Positions 52,840-62,562 of a DNA stretch of 64,000 nt are shown one piece after another (the stretch's first letter is position 1; the number at the start of each line of letters is the position of its first letter). The DNA comes from Luscinia megarhynchos (lineage: Eukaryota; Chordata; Aves; Passeriformes; Turdidae). Made by a program: the position numbers and the translations under genes. The stretch is taken from the NCBI GenBank assembly GCA_034336665.1, contig CM067568.1, positions 12,743,983 to 12,807,982 of the forward strand, in the 5' to 3' direction. The notes under the pieces were generated by a model. The model ran no database searches, had not been told where the DNA came from, and saw only the letters and a list, made by a program, of their open reading frames with translations.

Positions 52840-54200
52840 ATACACATGGCACTGGCTTGCACCCTGCGATCTAGCAGAGAAGGAAGCCGAGGGAGCGCTG
52901 AGGCAGCCCAGTTCAGCCTCCCAGCAGAACCGAGACGGAGCACTGAGCTGCAGGGAGGAGGGAGGAAATAATGCGTTTAGCAGAGGATGCGAGACTGCCG
53001 ACCAAAGGGCCCCTTGCGCGCTCATCGCTGAATGAATTAAAGTTCCCGGGGAGGAGGCCGGGGGAAGCGCGGCGAGCGACACGAGAAGTGTGACAGGAGG
53101 GAAAGGGCCGGGAGCCGCCAGCCGGGGGCACGGCGGGCACAGACCGGGGGCAAGGCGGGCACAGAGCCGGGGACACGGCGGGCACACAACTGGGGACAGG
53201 GTGGGCACAGACCGAGGGGCAAGGCGGGCACACAACTGGGGACAGGGTGGGCACAGACCGAGGGGCACGGCAGGAACAGAGCCGGAGGCACGGCGGGCAC
53301 AGAGCCGGGGGGCAAGGCGGGCTCAGACCGAGGGGCAAGGCGGGCACACAACCAGGGGCACGGCGGGCACAGAGCCGGGGGCACGGCGGGCTCAGACCGA
53401 GGGGCAAGGCGGGCACACAACCAGGGGCACGGCGGGCACAAACCGAGGGGCACGGCGGGCACAAACCGAGGGGCAAGGCGAGCACAGAGCCCGGGGGCAA
53501 GGCGGGCACAGAGCCCGGGGGGCACGGCGGGCACAGAGCCGGGGGCAAGGCGGGCACACAACCAGGGGCACGGCGGGCACAGACCGAGGGGCACGGCGGG
53601 CACAGACCGAGGGGCACGGCGGGCACAGAGCCGGGGGGCACGGCGGGCACAGAGCCGGGGGGCACCGCGGGCACAGAGCCGGGGGCACCGCGGGCACAGA
53701 GCCCGGGGGCACGGCGGGCACAGAGCCCGGGGGCAAGGCGGGCTCAGACCGAGGGGCACGGCGGGCACAAACCGAGGGGCACGGCGGGCACAGAGCCCGG
53801 GGGCACCGCGGGCACAGACCCGGGGGCACCGCGGGCACAGAGCCCGGGGGCAAGGCGGGCACAGAGCCGGGGGCAAGGCGGGCACAGAGCCCGGGGGCTC
53901 GGGGTCCCCGGCGGGCACAGACCCGGGGGCTCGGGGTCCCCGGCGCTGCCGCGGCCGCCCCCGCCCCACCGCAGGGTTCGGGGGCTCCGGGGGCCGGCCC
54001 GCCCCGGGGGTCGCTGCGGGGCCACAGCAGCCCGGGGTCCGCGGCCGGGCTGGGCTGCCCCGCCGGCTCGCCCCGCGCTCCCTCACCCGGCTGCCGCGGC
54101 CGGCGCGGCCCGGGAAGCGGCCTGGAGAGCGGCGCTGGGAGCGATGCCCAGGGCTCACCTTCCCCTCCCCCCGGAGAAGCGCGCTTCAAAATGGTTTTGC
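52840..54200. promoter_or_regulatory. CpG island 1, containing the minisatellite
   Basis: GC content and CpG density rise abruptly at about 52.85 kb and stay high to about 54.2 kb. The left flank (52950-53110) has ordinary island sequence (GCGCGCTCATCG, AAGCGCGGCGAGCGAC). The middle is the tandem array. The right flank (53940-54180) is very CpG-dense (GCCGCGGCCGCCC, GGCCGGCGCGGCCC). The flanks look like a genuine promoter-type island interrupted or expanded by the array. Overlapping frames of 253-401 codons on both strands are artefacts of the stop-free array. Confidence 0.8.
53123..53943 (+). repeat. G-rich minisatellite, 23-bp unit, about 34 copies
   Basis: A tandem array whose common unit is a CACGGCGGGCAC core followed by AGACCGAGGGG, with variants AGAGCCGGGGG, AGAGCCCGGGG, ACAACCAGGGG and ACAACTGGGG, and CAAGG or CACCG for CACGG. 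Units are mostly 22-24 bp. Higher-order structure is visible: a 46-bp dimer at 53179 is repeated identically at 53225, and a unit with CACAACCAGGGG recurs at 53336, 53405 and 53546. The last copies (53890-53943) pick up an extra CTCGGGGTCCCC segment. The plus strand is G-rich, with a GGGG run and GGCGGG in nearly every unit, giving G-quadruplex potential. Because 23 is not a multiple of 3 and the unit has no stop codon, all frames on both strands stay open. Confidence 0.97.
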
Positions 54201-55439
54201 AGGCGAGGCTGGCCAGGCTGCGCTCGGTGCAGGGCTTCCAAGAGCAGTGCCTGGGTTGGTTTCCGTATATTCTTTGGCTTTTAATAGCTAGCTGAGGGAA
54301 AAAAAGAAAGCATTATTGTTTTCTTTCTTTCCTTCTCTCATTGCCTATTCTAAATTTGACTCCAAAGTTTAAGCAGTTGAATTGGCTAATTCTGAATACA
54401 GTCTATTGAGAGACCAGACACAGCAGTATATCCCTGTATAGCAATAGATACAATGTGCTGAATTGGCAGTCTAATTATAAATGTGGCATTTGGACCTCCT
54501 TTCAGACCCAGTGCCACCTTACCTTATGAGGGAACTTCAACTACAGCAACTGTTCAAAACAAAATGCCATTACAGGATCAGCTTCACCCAACACTGGAAC
54601 CAGCCAGGGGATTGTTTTACAAACAGCCTTTCTCACTTAACACAAGAATGTATTATAAGGAAAAGTTATGGATAGTGCAGAGTCTGAAGAAAACGCGTAT
54701 GTAGTTTCTGCCAGGTGTCGAGCTACTTCAAACTGCAGCATACTCCAAATGACCTCATTATTTTCTTTTAAATGTACTCACTATAAATAATTATTCCTTA
54801 GTTTTACTAGAATGAACTGCTAGGTACTCTTGCTGTTTATATTCCAAGCGTAGTGTGCATGTAACGTCATGAGCACAAAAACCCACGAAATATCCTGGCT
54901 CAAAACAAAAACCTGCAATAAGATCTTGCCAAAGAATCGTGGGGTGCTGAAAAAAAGTTTTTTAAAGGGTCTTTTCCAGGGAAATATTTGTATATAATGG
55001 CAGGCTACATGCACATATCTCACATTCATTCTTATTATTTACTTTATGGTATTATAATGGCTTAATTAAATGAGTGGGCACAAGCACGTCAATAAAACAA
55101 GTCAAGTCAAGTCGAAGTCTCAAAACAGGTTTCAAAATTGCTCCATTACACGAATACAGAGAGGGAAATTCGTTAATTTTTGGACTTCAAGCTCTGTTTG
55201 AGGACTGGATAGAACTGTTCTCCTGTCCTCACGATCAGCACTGAAGATGGAAATGTCAAAAAAAATGTTAAAGTGGAGGTAAAAGAAAGCAGTAGGAACA
55301 AAGTGCCGCTCGTGTGCCGAAGGCTATTTAAATTTGCTTAATAAACATATACCTTATCTGCAAACAGCAGGCGAAGATATATTACTTTATCACAGAAAGT
55401 TTCACCTCTCTGTTTTTGGGAAACACCCCTAGGACAGCA
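54201..55439. other. AT-rich gap between CpG islands
   Basis: Ordinary AT-rich DNA returns. No gene or repeat recognised. Confidence 0.6.
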
Positions 55440-55900
55440 CTAATCTGCCGTCCCCAGGCTCCCACCGGGCTGCCTTTCCCTGCGGCCCCCCTTCCCCCCA
55501 CCCCGGCCACTCAGACGCAACACTAATTGTCCTTTCACGGTGCCACTTTCACTCCTTGCCGTCCTTTCACAAGCAACAAAACCGCAGCAAACCCCACGGC
55601 GAGGCGGCCCGCAGGAGCGGAGACAGCGCTCGGCTGGACACGAGGGGTGCCTGCGAGTGACCTCCGGGCCCTGGGCGCACGGCTCGGGCCGCGGCCGGGG
55701 TGCCGGCCCGGGGACACGCTCCGGCGGCTGGGCTGGCCCTGCACCCGGAGCTACCTGCTCACATCAGCCCTGCCTGCTCTGCCTCTCCCCTGCCTACAGC
55801 CAGCCGCGACCCCGCCGCCCGTACACGCGTGCATGCATTACACGAGCGGGCAGCGCCGGTGCCCGCTCCTCCCCGGAGCAGGGCAAGCCGCAGAGGCACA
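55440..55900. promoter_or_regulatory. CpG island 2
   Basis: CpG-dense sequence centred on 55600-55860 (GGCGAGGCGGCCCGCAGG, CGGCTCGGGCCGCGGCCGG). Frames of 122 and 256 codons run through it. The longer one (55527-56297) opens on a TTG rather than an ATG, and neither shows a domain. It is best read as an unmethylated regulatory island or non-coding exon region near a developmental gene. Confidence 0.7.
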
Positions 55901-56469
55901 CTCATTAGCTCCCACTGATGATTCCTTTCAGGATCATGAATGGAACAATTGTCAAAAACTGCGGGAAAAAAACAAGCCCCGAGACTATTATATACAGACA
56001 CAGCTTGTGTGCGCGCATGTGACAGTTGCAGGCAACCCAGATTTGGCCATAAACTCTTCAGCGTTATCCGAGATAAAACATCAAATTGCTTGTACGGTAA
56101 AAGAGGCTTCTTATCCCCAATCCAAAAAAACAAACAGCTTCGAAGGTAGTGAAACCCAGGAAAAAAACAAGCTCTCCACAAAACACACCTTGCCTCACTC
56201 GTATCCTGCAGCACCGCCTGTAAACAGTTGCCCTAGCTTGTTGCAACTACCACTATTTTATTTTAAAAGAATAATAACAGTAATAATAGTAAGTTAAATA
56301 CTTCCTGAAAACTTACTTTGCATTTAGTTTAGGCACTATTCTTTTTTTCAGCTCGCAAAGGAAGCCGTTTTGTCCAGGTTAGGTATTGTCTACTTATGGA
56401 TCAGCCTCTGGCTAAGGGTTTATTTTAATTTATGGCTTATGCATTCTTTTAAGGTCGATTTGCATGACC
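55901..56469. other. Inter-island sequence
   Basis: Mixed composition with scattered CpGs (TGCGCGCATG, TATCCGAGAT, CTTCGAAGG). No coding or RNA signal recognised. It may be part of a broader low-methylation domain joining islands 2 and 3. Confidence 0.5.
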
Positions 56470-56930
56470 TCCGGCAAAGAGCTAAGGCAGCAAGAAATCC
56501 CAAGTCGACTGTTGCCACAAAGCGGCACGCATCTCCCCTTCCCCGGGTGTAAACAGAGCTCTCTGATGATGGACTGCCTTCTTCCCCCCTCCTTGTGTAT
56601 CACGAATTAGGGCGCGATATCGATTTTAAAGTTTTCGGTATAACTTTATCCGCAGGCTCTGCTGGGAGAGAGAAGGCGGCGGCGGCTGCTCGGGACAGCG
56701 CCGCGCCGTGGCCGAGCGCGGCACGGCCGCCGCCGCTCCCGCAGCTTTGTGTGCTCCCGCAGCCGTCCCCGGCCAACTCCAAAGCACTCAAACCCACCTC
56801 AAACTTCGCGCAGAACCCACGAGCACCGCTAAACTCCCTTCGCCTTTCTCCATCCCGCGTCTCTCGGGGTTATCCGCCAGGAGAAACCCACGCGAGCGCT
56901 TCGGAGCAATGACAGCAGCGCTCCGCTCCC
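56470..56930. promoter_or_regulatory. CpG island 3
   Basis: CpG-dense DNA (GCGCGATATCGAT, GGCGGCGGCGGC, CGCCGCGCCGTGGCCGAGCG). Short frames are open on both strands without domain signal. It could be a promoter of a non-coding transcript or a Polycomb-type island. Confidence 0.65.
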
Positions 56931-57549
56931 AAAGATTTATTTCGGATTTTATTTTTCCTCTCTTTCTCTCTTTCTCCCTCTCGTGTTAGTTCCTTACGTA
57001 CAATATCTTCCCGCACCATGTGTTCGCCTGCCGTGGGTGATCTTAAAATACAACGCTGATCTGTCACTACATTTTAAAATAAACTCTACTCGGGAAGGAT
57101 GAGAAAGTGTTGTGATTTCAAGGTACTGGGGTCCCTTAACGTCTCGGAAACCTCGGGATTCAAACAGCCCCGGAAACTCGCACGGGGACGAGACTATAAC
57201 TACTTTTCCCTAAAGAGAAGGGGAAAGGAAAAAAAAAAGGAAGAAAAAAGAAACACAACACCCTCGTGATATAAAAGTAAATAATCGTGCAGGGGGAGGC
57301 GGGGGAAGGGGTGAATTCAGCAATGTTAAAAGCTAAACAACAGATCCATCTCCGGACGCTGCTGCTTCACTCAATTGCAACTAATAACCCATTAAAGACA
57401 GCACAGGGGGAACCGAATTCTCTCCTGCAAAGCGACATAAATCCAGCGAAAACCCATTAAACCGCCGCCACCGCCACCAAGCCACGCAGCACTACACACC
57501 ACAGCAAACAACAGGTATACAACACAATAGGGCTGGTTTTCCTGGTTAC
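56931..57549. other. Inter-island sequence with CpG scatter
   Basis: Contains pyrimidine- and purine-rich runs and moderate CpG. If the minus-strand exon ending at 57550 is real, its downstream intron starts here with GTAACC. No gene recognised. Confidence 0.45.
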
Positions 57550-57978
57550 CTCCTCGGGATCCAGTGTGGCACAAAGCACTGGGTGAGCCTCCTTTTTTTT
57601 TGCAACGCGCTTCGGTAATTTTCATTAAAAAAAAAAAAATTAAAAAAATAAAAAAAGGGAAGGAGGTGAAGGGGGGGAGGGAAGGGAGAGGAATAAATGG
57701 GTAGTAATTCGGTAAAATAAAATAAAATAAATGAACTAGAGTCTGCTGGTGTTTCTCCGGGCCATGGATGTGCAGGATCCCGATCGTTAGAAGTTTGCGG
57801 ATGGGTTGCCTGGAGATTTGGTTACAATCAGGTTCATTTTTTTTTTTTTCCTCCTGAAACAAGTGAAGGCGATGGTTACTGCTGTCAATCTTGGCAATCA
57901 ATGTGAGCGGCCATGTCGTAAGTATTCAAAGCATTTCCCGTCGTGCAACATCAGAAAGTGAGTGGCCAGGGCATTGAT
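57550..57978 (-). other. Possible minus-strand exon (non-coding or UTR)
   Basis: On the minus strand a pyrimidine-rich stretch CTTTTGCCTTCCTCAG forms a strong 3' splice site before ATCAATGCCC (exon start 57978). Downstream, ATCCCGAGGAG/GTAACC is an acceptable donor (exon end 57550). A second, internal acceptor (ACTTGTTTCAG/GAGG) would start the exon at 57853. The interval includes several ATG triplets followed by early stops (for example ATGGCCGCTCACATTGATTG near 57914), so it reads like a 5' UTR or lncRNA exon rather than coding sequence. A minus frame of 169 codons covers part of it but opens on TTG and is Phe/Pro/Leu-rich from the pyrimidine tract. Splicing is inferred from consensus only. 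Confidence 0.3.
57870..57917 (+). other. Possible plus-strand exon end with strong donor
   Basis: GGCCATGTC/GTAAGTATT on the plus strand matches the U1 consensus after the exon boundary almost perfectly. Only the boundary at 57917/57918 is supported; the upstream limit of such an exon is unknown and the start given is nominal. It overlaps the possible minus-strand exon, so at most one may be used, or they form an antisense pair. Confidence 0.25.
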
Positions 57979-58019
57979 CTGAGGAAGGCAAAAGGAGGCA
58001 GGGCTCCCCCGCCCAGACA

Positions 58020-58125
58020 GCACAGGCAAGATGAGACAACACAGGGAGAGAGAGGAGGGAGAGGGGAAGGGAGGGAGAGACACAGAGAGAGAGAGAGAGA
58101 GAGAGGCTGGGAGCGAGCGGGGAGA
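58020..58125 (+). repeat. Purine-rich tract with (GA)n
   Basis: Mostly A/G sequence (GGGAGAGAGAGG, GGGAAGGGAGGGAGAGA) leading into a perfect (AG)n run at 58084-58105. On the minus strand it is CT-rich. Such GAGA-type runs are common in promoter-proximal and 5' UTR sequence of developmental genes. Confidence 0.9.
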
Positions 58126-58510
58126 GCAACAACTGCGGAGAAAGTGAGCACAAAACAGAAAGTGAAATCGGCGCGGGCTGCCAGCCGCATCCCCGCGCAG
58201 CTATCACCACTCACAGGGCCATTAGACACATGAAACCCTACACCGCTCTGCTCCCGCTAATGACCACTGATTGCCCGGAGTGGTGAGGAAAGGTACTAGA
58301 AAGTTACCGGGGAGGGGGTGCGAGGGCGGGGCGGGGGCCGGAAAAGGAGGAGGGGGAGCGGGGGGGTCCCGGGGGAGCCGGTTCGCGGGGCCGGGGCGGC
58401 GCGGGGGGGCCGTGTCACACGGGGCCGGCCCGCCCTCCGCCCTCCTCCCTCCCTCCCTCCTGCGTGGGGACACACACGCCGGGAGAGTCCCGCCGGCTCA
58501 CGGGATACAC
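58110..58510. promoter_or_regulatory. CpG island 4
   Basis: Very CpG- and G-rich on the plus strand (GGGTGCGAGGGCGGGGCGGG, GTTCGCGGGGCCGGGGCGGC). It contains several G runs that could form quadruplexes, and GGGCGGGGCGGGG is an SP/KLF-type GC-box cluster (about 58325-58337). Frames of up to 128 codons on the plus strand are composition-driven. A plausible core promoter or Polycomb island. Confidence 0.7.
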
Positions 58511-59089
58511 CAGAAAAATAAAATTACAAGGAGAAGAAAAAAAAAAATAAATAAACTGGAGAAAGACGATGTGCAGGAGGAGGGAAGGGCTGGCGGCGTG
58601 GGGAGGGAGCGGGGACGACGAGAGGGAAGCACTCAGCAAGCGCTTAGTGACAGCTGATAAATGGGTCTCTGAAGAGCCCCATCCCACAGCACGGCCGGGA
58701 GGGGGGAAAATTAAAAAAAAAAAAAAAATTTAAAAAAGGGTGGGGGAGAGGGAGGTGAAATGGAAAGTATAAATTACACCAGAGATGGGATCCAACTACA
58801 GGGACCCAAGGGGGACAAGACACTCAGAGTCCATAAACTGTTTAGTGATGGATTCAGCAGAAAGGTGAAAAGTGAGTGCAGTGAAAAGAGAAAGACAGGT
58901 ATGGCCGGAGAGGAAAAACTGATTTAGGACGGACTCGAGCTGAAGTTGGGATTCTCGTGGCGACGACGAGAAATTTTAGCAGCGGCAATATATAAATATC
59001 TCTGTCTCTGCCTACCAAAAGGCAACAGATAAGGACTGGAATATCAGCTTGAATACCAATTTAGGAACTCACGCTCTCTTGGAAGTGCT
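58511..59089. other. Unique sequence with A16 tract
   Basis: No gene recognised. It contains a run of 16 A at 58713-58728 flanked by TT and TTT, then a GGGTGGGGG pocket. The interval 58750-59060 is unique, non-repetitive and CpG-bearing (GGCGACGACGAG), and may be exonic or regulatory. Confidence 0.4.
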
Positions 59090-61072
59090 AATTGGGGATG
59101 GGGGGGGGGAGAGATCTGGGAGAAAGAAGGGAAAAAACTATAAGGAGCTGAGGAGAAAAATCAACCAGTGGCAGAGTACTGCAAACCCAAGAAAGTCTCC
59201 CTGCTGTATTTTTGCATTCCAAAGGTAAACATAAAAGAGTCTTTCAAACTGTCAGGGGCCCGCAGATCAGGTGGGCAAACAGCGCTGCAGAGTGAACGTC
59301 TCCCTCTTTTGATATTATTCACACCTAGGCTAAACTGTTGTTAAGATGGGAGTGCGGAAAGCAACCTCAAGCCCACAAAATGAGAGAGAGAGAGAGAAGT
59401 TGTTGATTCATCTCTGTATTTTTGGCACTTTCTCCCCATTTTCCAGAAGGCGCCTGGAACAGTTAGTAACAGACAAACTTTTTAATTTTAAAATAGCTTC
59501 ATAACTTATAGAGGCCAAAAAGACGAGGAGAGAGCTTGATTCCGCTTTCCTTCTCTCTCAAGTAGAAATTTGCAGACTAGGTTAGTCCCAGAAGCACACT
59601 CAGCCCCACAGCGAATGAACCTGGCTTCAGCAGGACGTGATGAAAATTGAGCATTAACGCGATGGCACAGGACAGATATGACCTGGCTCTAGTTCATTTT
59701 GTTAACAAGCTGTAAAACTCGACACACTGCTGGAGTCATGCACGTTGCATCCTCTGCCTTTGCTATCCGAGGTGCTATCGCCCCTCTCGAGCCGAGTTCA
59801 GGGAAAAGGAGCTGTAAGTCAGAACCTCTTGGAATAGTGGACCTGTTCTATACAATATTTTAGGCGATTTCACTACAATAAAAAGGAGTAACCAAGTCCT
59901 ATTCGGCAAGTAGCAAGCACCTTGAAATAGAACTTTATAGTTATCTAGAAAAGCTTTCTCATCAAATTAGCTGGATGAGGGCATAGTAGCTAATTTTCAT
60001 GCGTTCTTTCCATTTTAATAAAAGACACTAAAAAAGTGAAATTCGGAGATGAGGGGAAATTGTATGATTGTGAATACTGAGTTTGTATTCACCTGCATTC
60101 GGCTACTTCAAAGTATTCACCTTGCTGCAGTTATCCGGTGTATGGAATTAAGAGCAGTAAATAGCTGCATTTCGAGATACTACTCCGTGCTTTTTAATCT
60201 TTAGTTATAAGAATTCCAGTGATTGGCCACTAACGCTTTCCTTGTAACACATTTCAACCTGCTGCAAGTAAAGGAAATATCTCGACTTTTTGCACAACTA
60301 GTGAGCTTTGGCGCGCAAAAAGATTGAAAAAAAAAATTAGCTATGTAAGAAAAGAGATGTAAATGAGAACACAAGGACGAATAGTCTGCCTCAGTCTGCA
60401 ACTCTAGTAATTTGTTGCTGGAAGTTTTTTTTCTTCCAAGAAACAGAAAGGAAAAATACAACCCAAACACTCCTCAAACGTAGCGCCTTATTAAATACGA
60501 AGCGGGAACGGGACAAGAGATAATTAAGGCATCAGATAAAACTAGCCGCCCACCTAGCTCCAAATCGGGGCAGCATCCCGCTGCACTCCCGAAATTCCAG
60601 CGCGGAGAATGACACTGGGTTGGGGCAGGACATGGCAGGGATGCGGCCACGCTCCCATGCGGAGCTCAAGGAACGCTCTCCAGCTTGTTGCTTCCCCTGC
60701 GTGATCAATTAAGTTACAGATGTAACTCTCAGTGCCGAGAGCGGCAACTTCTTGGCGGCAGGAAAAGAAGATTTCTTGGGCATTGTATGCAAATGTGCGT
60801 GTGTGTGTGCGCGCTGCACGGGGATAATTGTGATTCCCTCTTTGTTTGCATAAGTGAACACCCGCCGTGCGGATCCGTATACACGTGCCGAGAAACAAGA
60901 AAGCGCTTTCACTTGGAGTGTTACCCCACGTTTAGAAACCGCGTTTAGAATTACTGCCCTTGCTTTGGCTTGGTGATGGCTAGAGGCAGATGTTGAGGAG
61001 GGATGCTGACCTGCTGGGGGTCCCTGCTCAGCGAAGGGATCGCAGGCGCTCACATCACGTCGGGGCACTTAC
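59090..61072. other. Promoter-flanking unique sequence; intron of the possible minus transcript
   Basis: A G10 run lies at 59100-59109 and a short (GA)n near 59382-59396. A plus-strand donor consensus GGAGCT/GTAAGTC occurs at 59813/59814 without an obvious acceptor. CpG-containing unique sequence spans 60480-61060 (GCGGGAACGGG, GTGCGCGCTGCACG). No protein-like frame: the 119-codon minus frame at 60709-61068 and the 114-codon frame at 60554-60898 lack domains. Confidence 0.45.
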
Positions 61073-61200
61073 CTGTGCACAGCTGTCATGGCATTTTGCG
61101 CCGTGTGTCTCACTAATTGCGTTAAAGTAAAGCAATATTCAACAAGCGAAGCAACCTGTCTGTGTGCTGAGTTGTACGTACCGCATCTTTAACCTGAGCA
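61073..61200 (-). other. Possible minus-strand exon with ideal splice donor
   Basis: Read on the minus strand, GACAGCTGTGCACAG/GTAAGTGCC is a full-consensus 5' splice site, with exon end 61073 and intron from 61072. The upstream limit is not defined; 61200 is nominal. Two ATGs lie close to the donor: ATGCCATGA stops at once, while ATGACAGCTGTGCACAG stays open to the junction and would encode only five residues before it. Joined to the acceptor at 57979/57978 this would make an intron of about 3.1 kb. Together they suggest a spliced minus-strand transcript, antisense or divergent to the plus-strand promoter at 62.5 kb. Confidence 0.33.
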
Positions 61201-61820
61201 GCAAACCTGCAACTCCTGGAGAGTTGGCGGAACAGTCTCAAAAGTTTTGGATTCAAAGGGCAAGAAATTTCACTTTAAAAGTCATTCACTCACTTCTAAA
61301 CTGCCCTCTCACCCCAGTTAATGCCGGACAATTAAGAGGCATGTTTATAAATTCCCTCTGCGGACACTGTCCGACAATGAAGGCTTGTTATAGGCTTGCT
61401 AAGGATGTTCAGAGAAACTTTTGCGAAATAATCAACAGCATCTGAGAGAAAGCTGAAGGTAAAGAAGTCAAAGCCTGATAATCCGACGGGAAAAAAGTTT
61501 TGTTAGACTAGATAGAAGTAAAATACTGCACGTTTCTTCAAAAGCAAACTCATCAGCTGATACGAGTTCTCCTAGAACAAGAATCTCTGGCAAACTCCTC
61601 CAAATTTAAGGGACGGTTGCATTTTGCAACACTCAAAGCTAAAGATCTGCCTGAAAACAGAAATTCTGAATTCCTTACAGCGTCATCTGCCAACAAAATG
61701 TATTGTCTTGGGAGAAAGAGTATCAAGGAGATTTTAATTTCATTTTAAACTGTGCATCATCTTGATAGCGAAGGAAAAAGCTGCAGCAACAATCTCCCCG
61801 CTCCACGCCCCCGCCGATCA

Positions 61821-61821
<1 letters not shown>
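61201..61821. other. Unique sequence, no gene seen
   Basis: Moderate GC. The 93-codon plus frame at 61164-61445 has no domain signal. It may be upstream regulatory sequence of the plus-strand promoter. Confidence 0.5.

Positions 61822-61860
<39 letters not shown>
61822..61860 (+). repeat. A31-G8 homopolymer junction
   Basis: Thirty-one A residues followed directly by eight G and then (AG)n. Such a junction is prone to polymerase slippage, and its true length should be regarded as uncertain. Confidence 0.95.
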
Positions 61861-62464
61861 AGAGAGAACTGGAAAAACCACATAAACTTTTACAAAGAAA
61901 ATAAAAGCAAGTTCGACCTGAAAACCCCTTCCTGTCTCGGAAAGTTCATTTTAAAGGTCCCCTCTGTAAATCTAAAGTGCAAACACCAGGCTAAGGTAGT
62001 GAGTGGCTGGAATTTGCATGCTGATAAGAGAAGGCTGTTGTACTTACAGTGACAGAGGGCAGGCTGCGGAAGAAAAGCTGTTTGTGTTAGCCTGAGAGTC
62101 ACCCAGGGCTGCAATGAGAGGAGAAGAGAGGAGTGGGAGTGCCAAGCTGGATACACCTTCACCGCATCTCATCACATCTGCCAGCCTCTCTCTCCCTCTC
62201 TCTTTCATTTCCACATTCCCTTTGTTCCTGAAAAAAAAATCTACACGTCACATCAGTCCCCAGATGCAGTCTACACCAAAGAAAAAAAAATGAATAATTC
62301 AATCAAACTGTGCATAGTCTCTAAGGCAATAAATCTATTGCACTTAAAGAAACGAAGGGTAATTACCGCTATAGAATTAGAATAAGGCCAGAGCGCGCAG
62401 GGATCCCAGGGTCTGTAAACTCCACGGTCAAATAAAGTTTCATTTATTTAATCCTTTGACAACC
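61861..62464. promoter_or_regulatory. Candidate upstream regulatory region (octamer plus GATA site)
   Basis: Unique sequence just upstream of the TATA promoter. It contains ATTTGCAT (62012-62019), the reverse octamer, closely followed by GATAAG (62023-62028). Nearby, on the minus strand, TTTTCTTCCGCAG/CCTGCCC and GTCACT/GTAAGTAC would bracket a 16-base microexon (62048-62063), which is more likely coincidence. Enhancer role is inferred. Confidence 0.3.
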
Positions 62465-62540
62465 CCAATGTAAACTAAAGGGGAGGATCAGAACTTATTC
62501 CGGTTGGGTTTGAGAATGCTTGAAGTGAATGTTATAAAAG
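62465..62540 (+). promoter_or_regulatory. Candidate core promoter: CCAAT box and TATA box
   Basis: CCAAT lies at 62465-62469 and TATAAAAG at 62533-62540, a near-perfect TATA box. Transcription would be expected to start about 30 bases downstream, near 62561-62567. The CCAAT box then sits about 95-100 bases upstream of the start, the usual distance. CpG-dense sequence begins about 80 bases further on, and a good splice donor follows at 63032/63033. The geometry is right for a plus-strand promoter, but no transcript evidence is available. Confidence 0.5.
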
Positions 62541-62562
62541 GAGAGCGCCCGTGGTCTGTGAC

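Noticed and set aside
1..52840. Known developmental microRNA hairpins
   Set aside because: I looked by eye for several well-known mature sequences (for example miR-9, miR-124, miR-137, miR-10, miR-196, miR-200, miR-143) and saw none on the strands inspected. A systematic search would still be needed.
55527..56297. 256-codon plus-strand frame through CpG island 2
   Set aside because: It opens on TTG rather than ATG, changes from Pro/Ala/Arg-rich to Lys/Ser-rich exactly where base composition changes, and has no recognisable family pattern.
57392..57901. 169-codon minus-strand frame
   Set aside because: It begins at a TTG, crosses poly-T/pyrimidine sequence that yields a Phe/Pro/Leu run, and ends in a Gly run from GCC triplets. 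It is not protein-like, although the DNA may be an untranslated exon.
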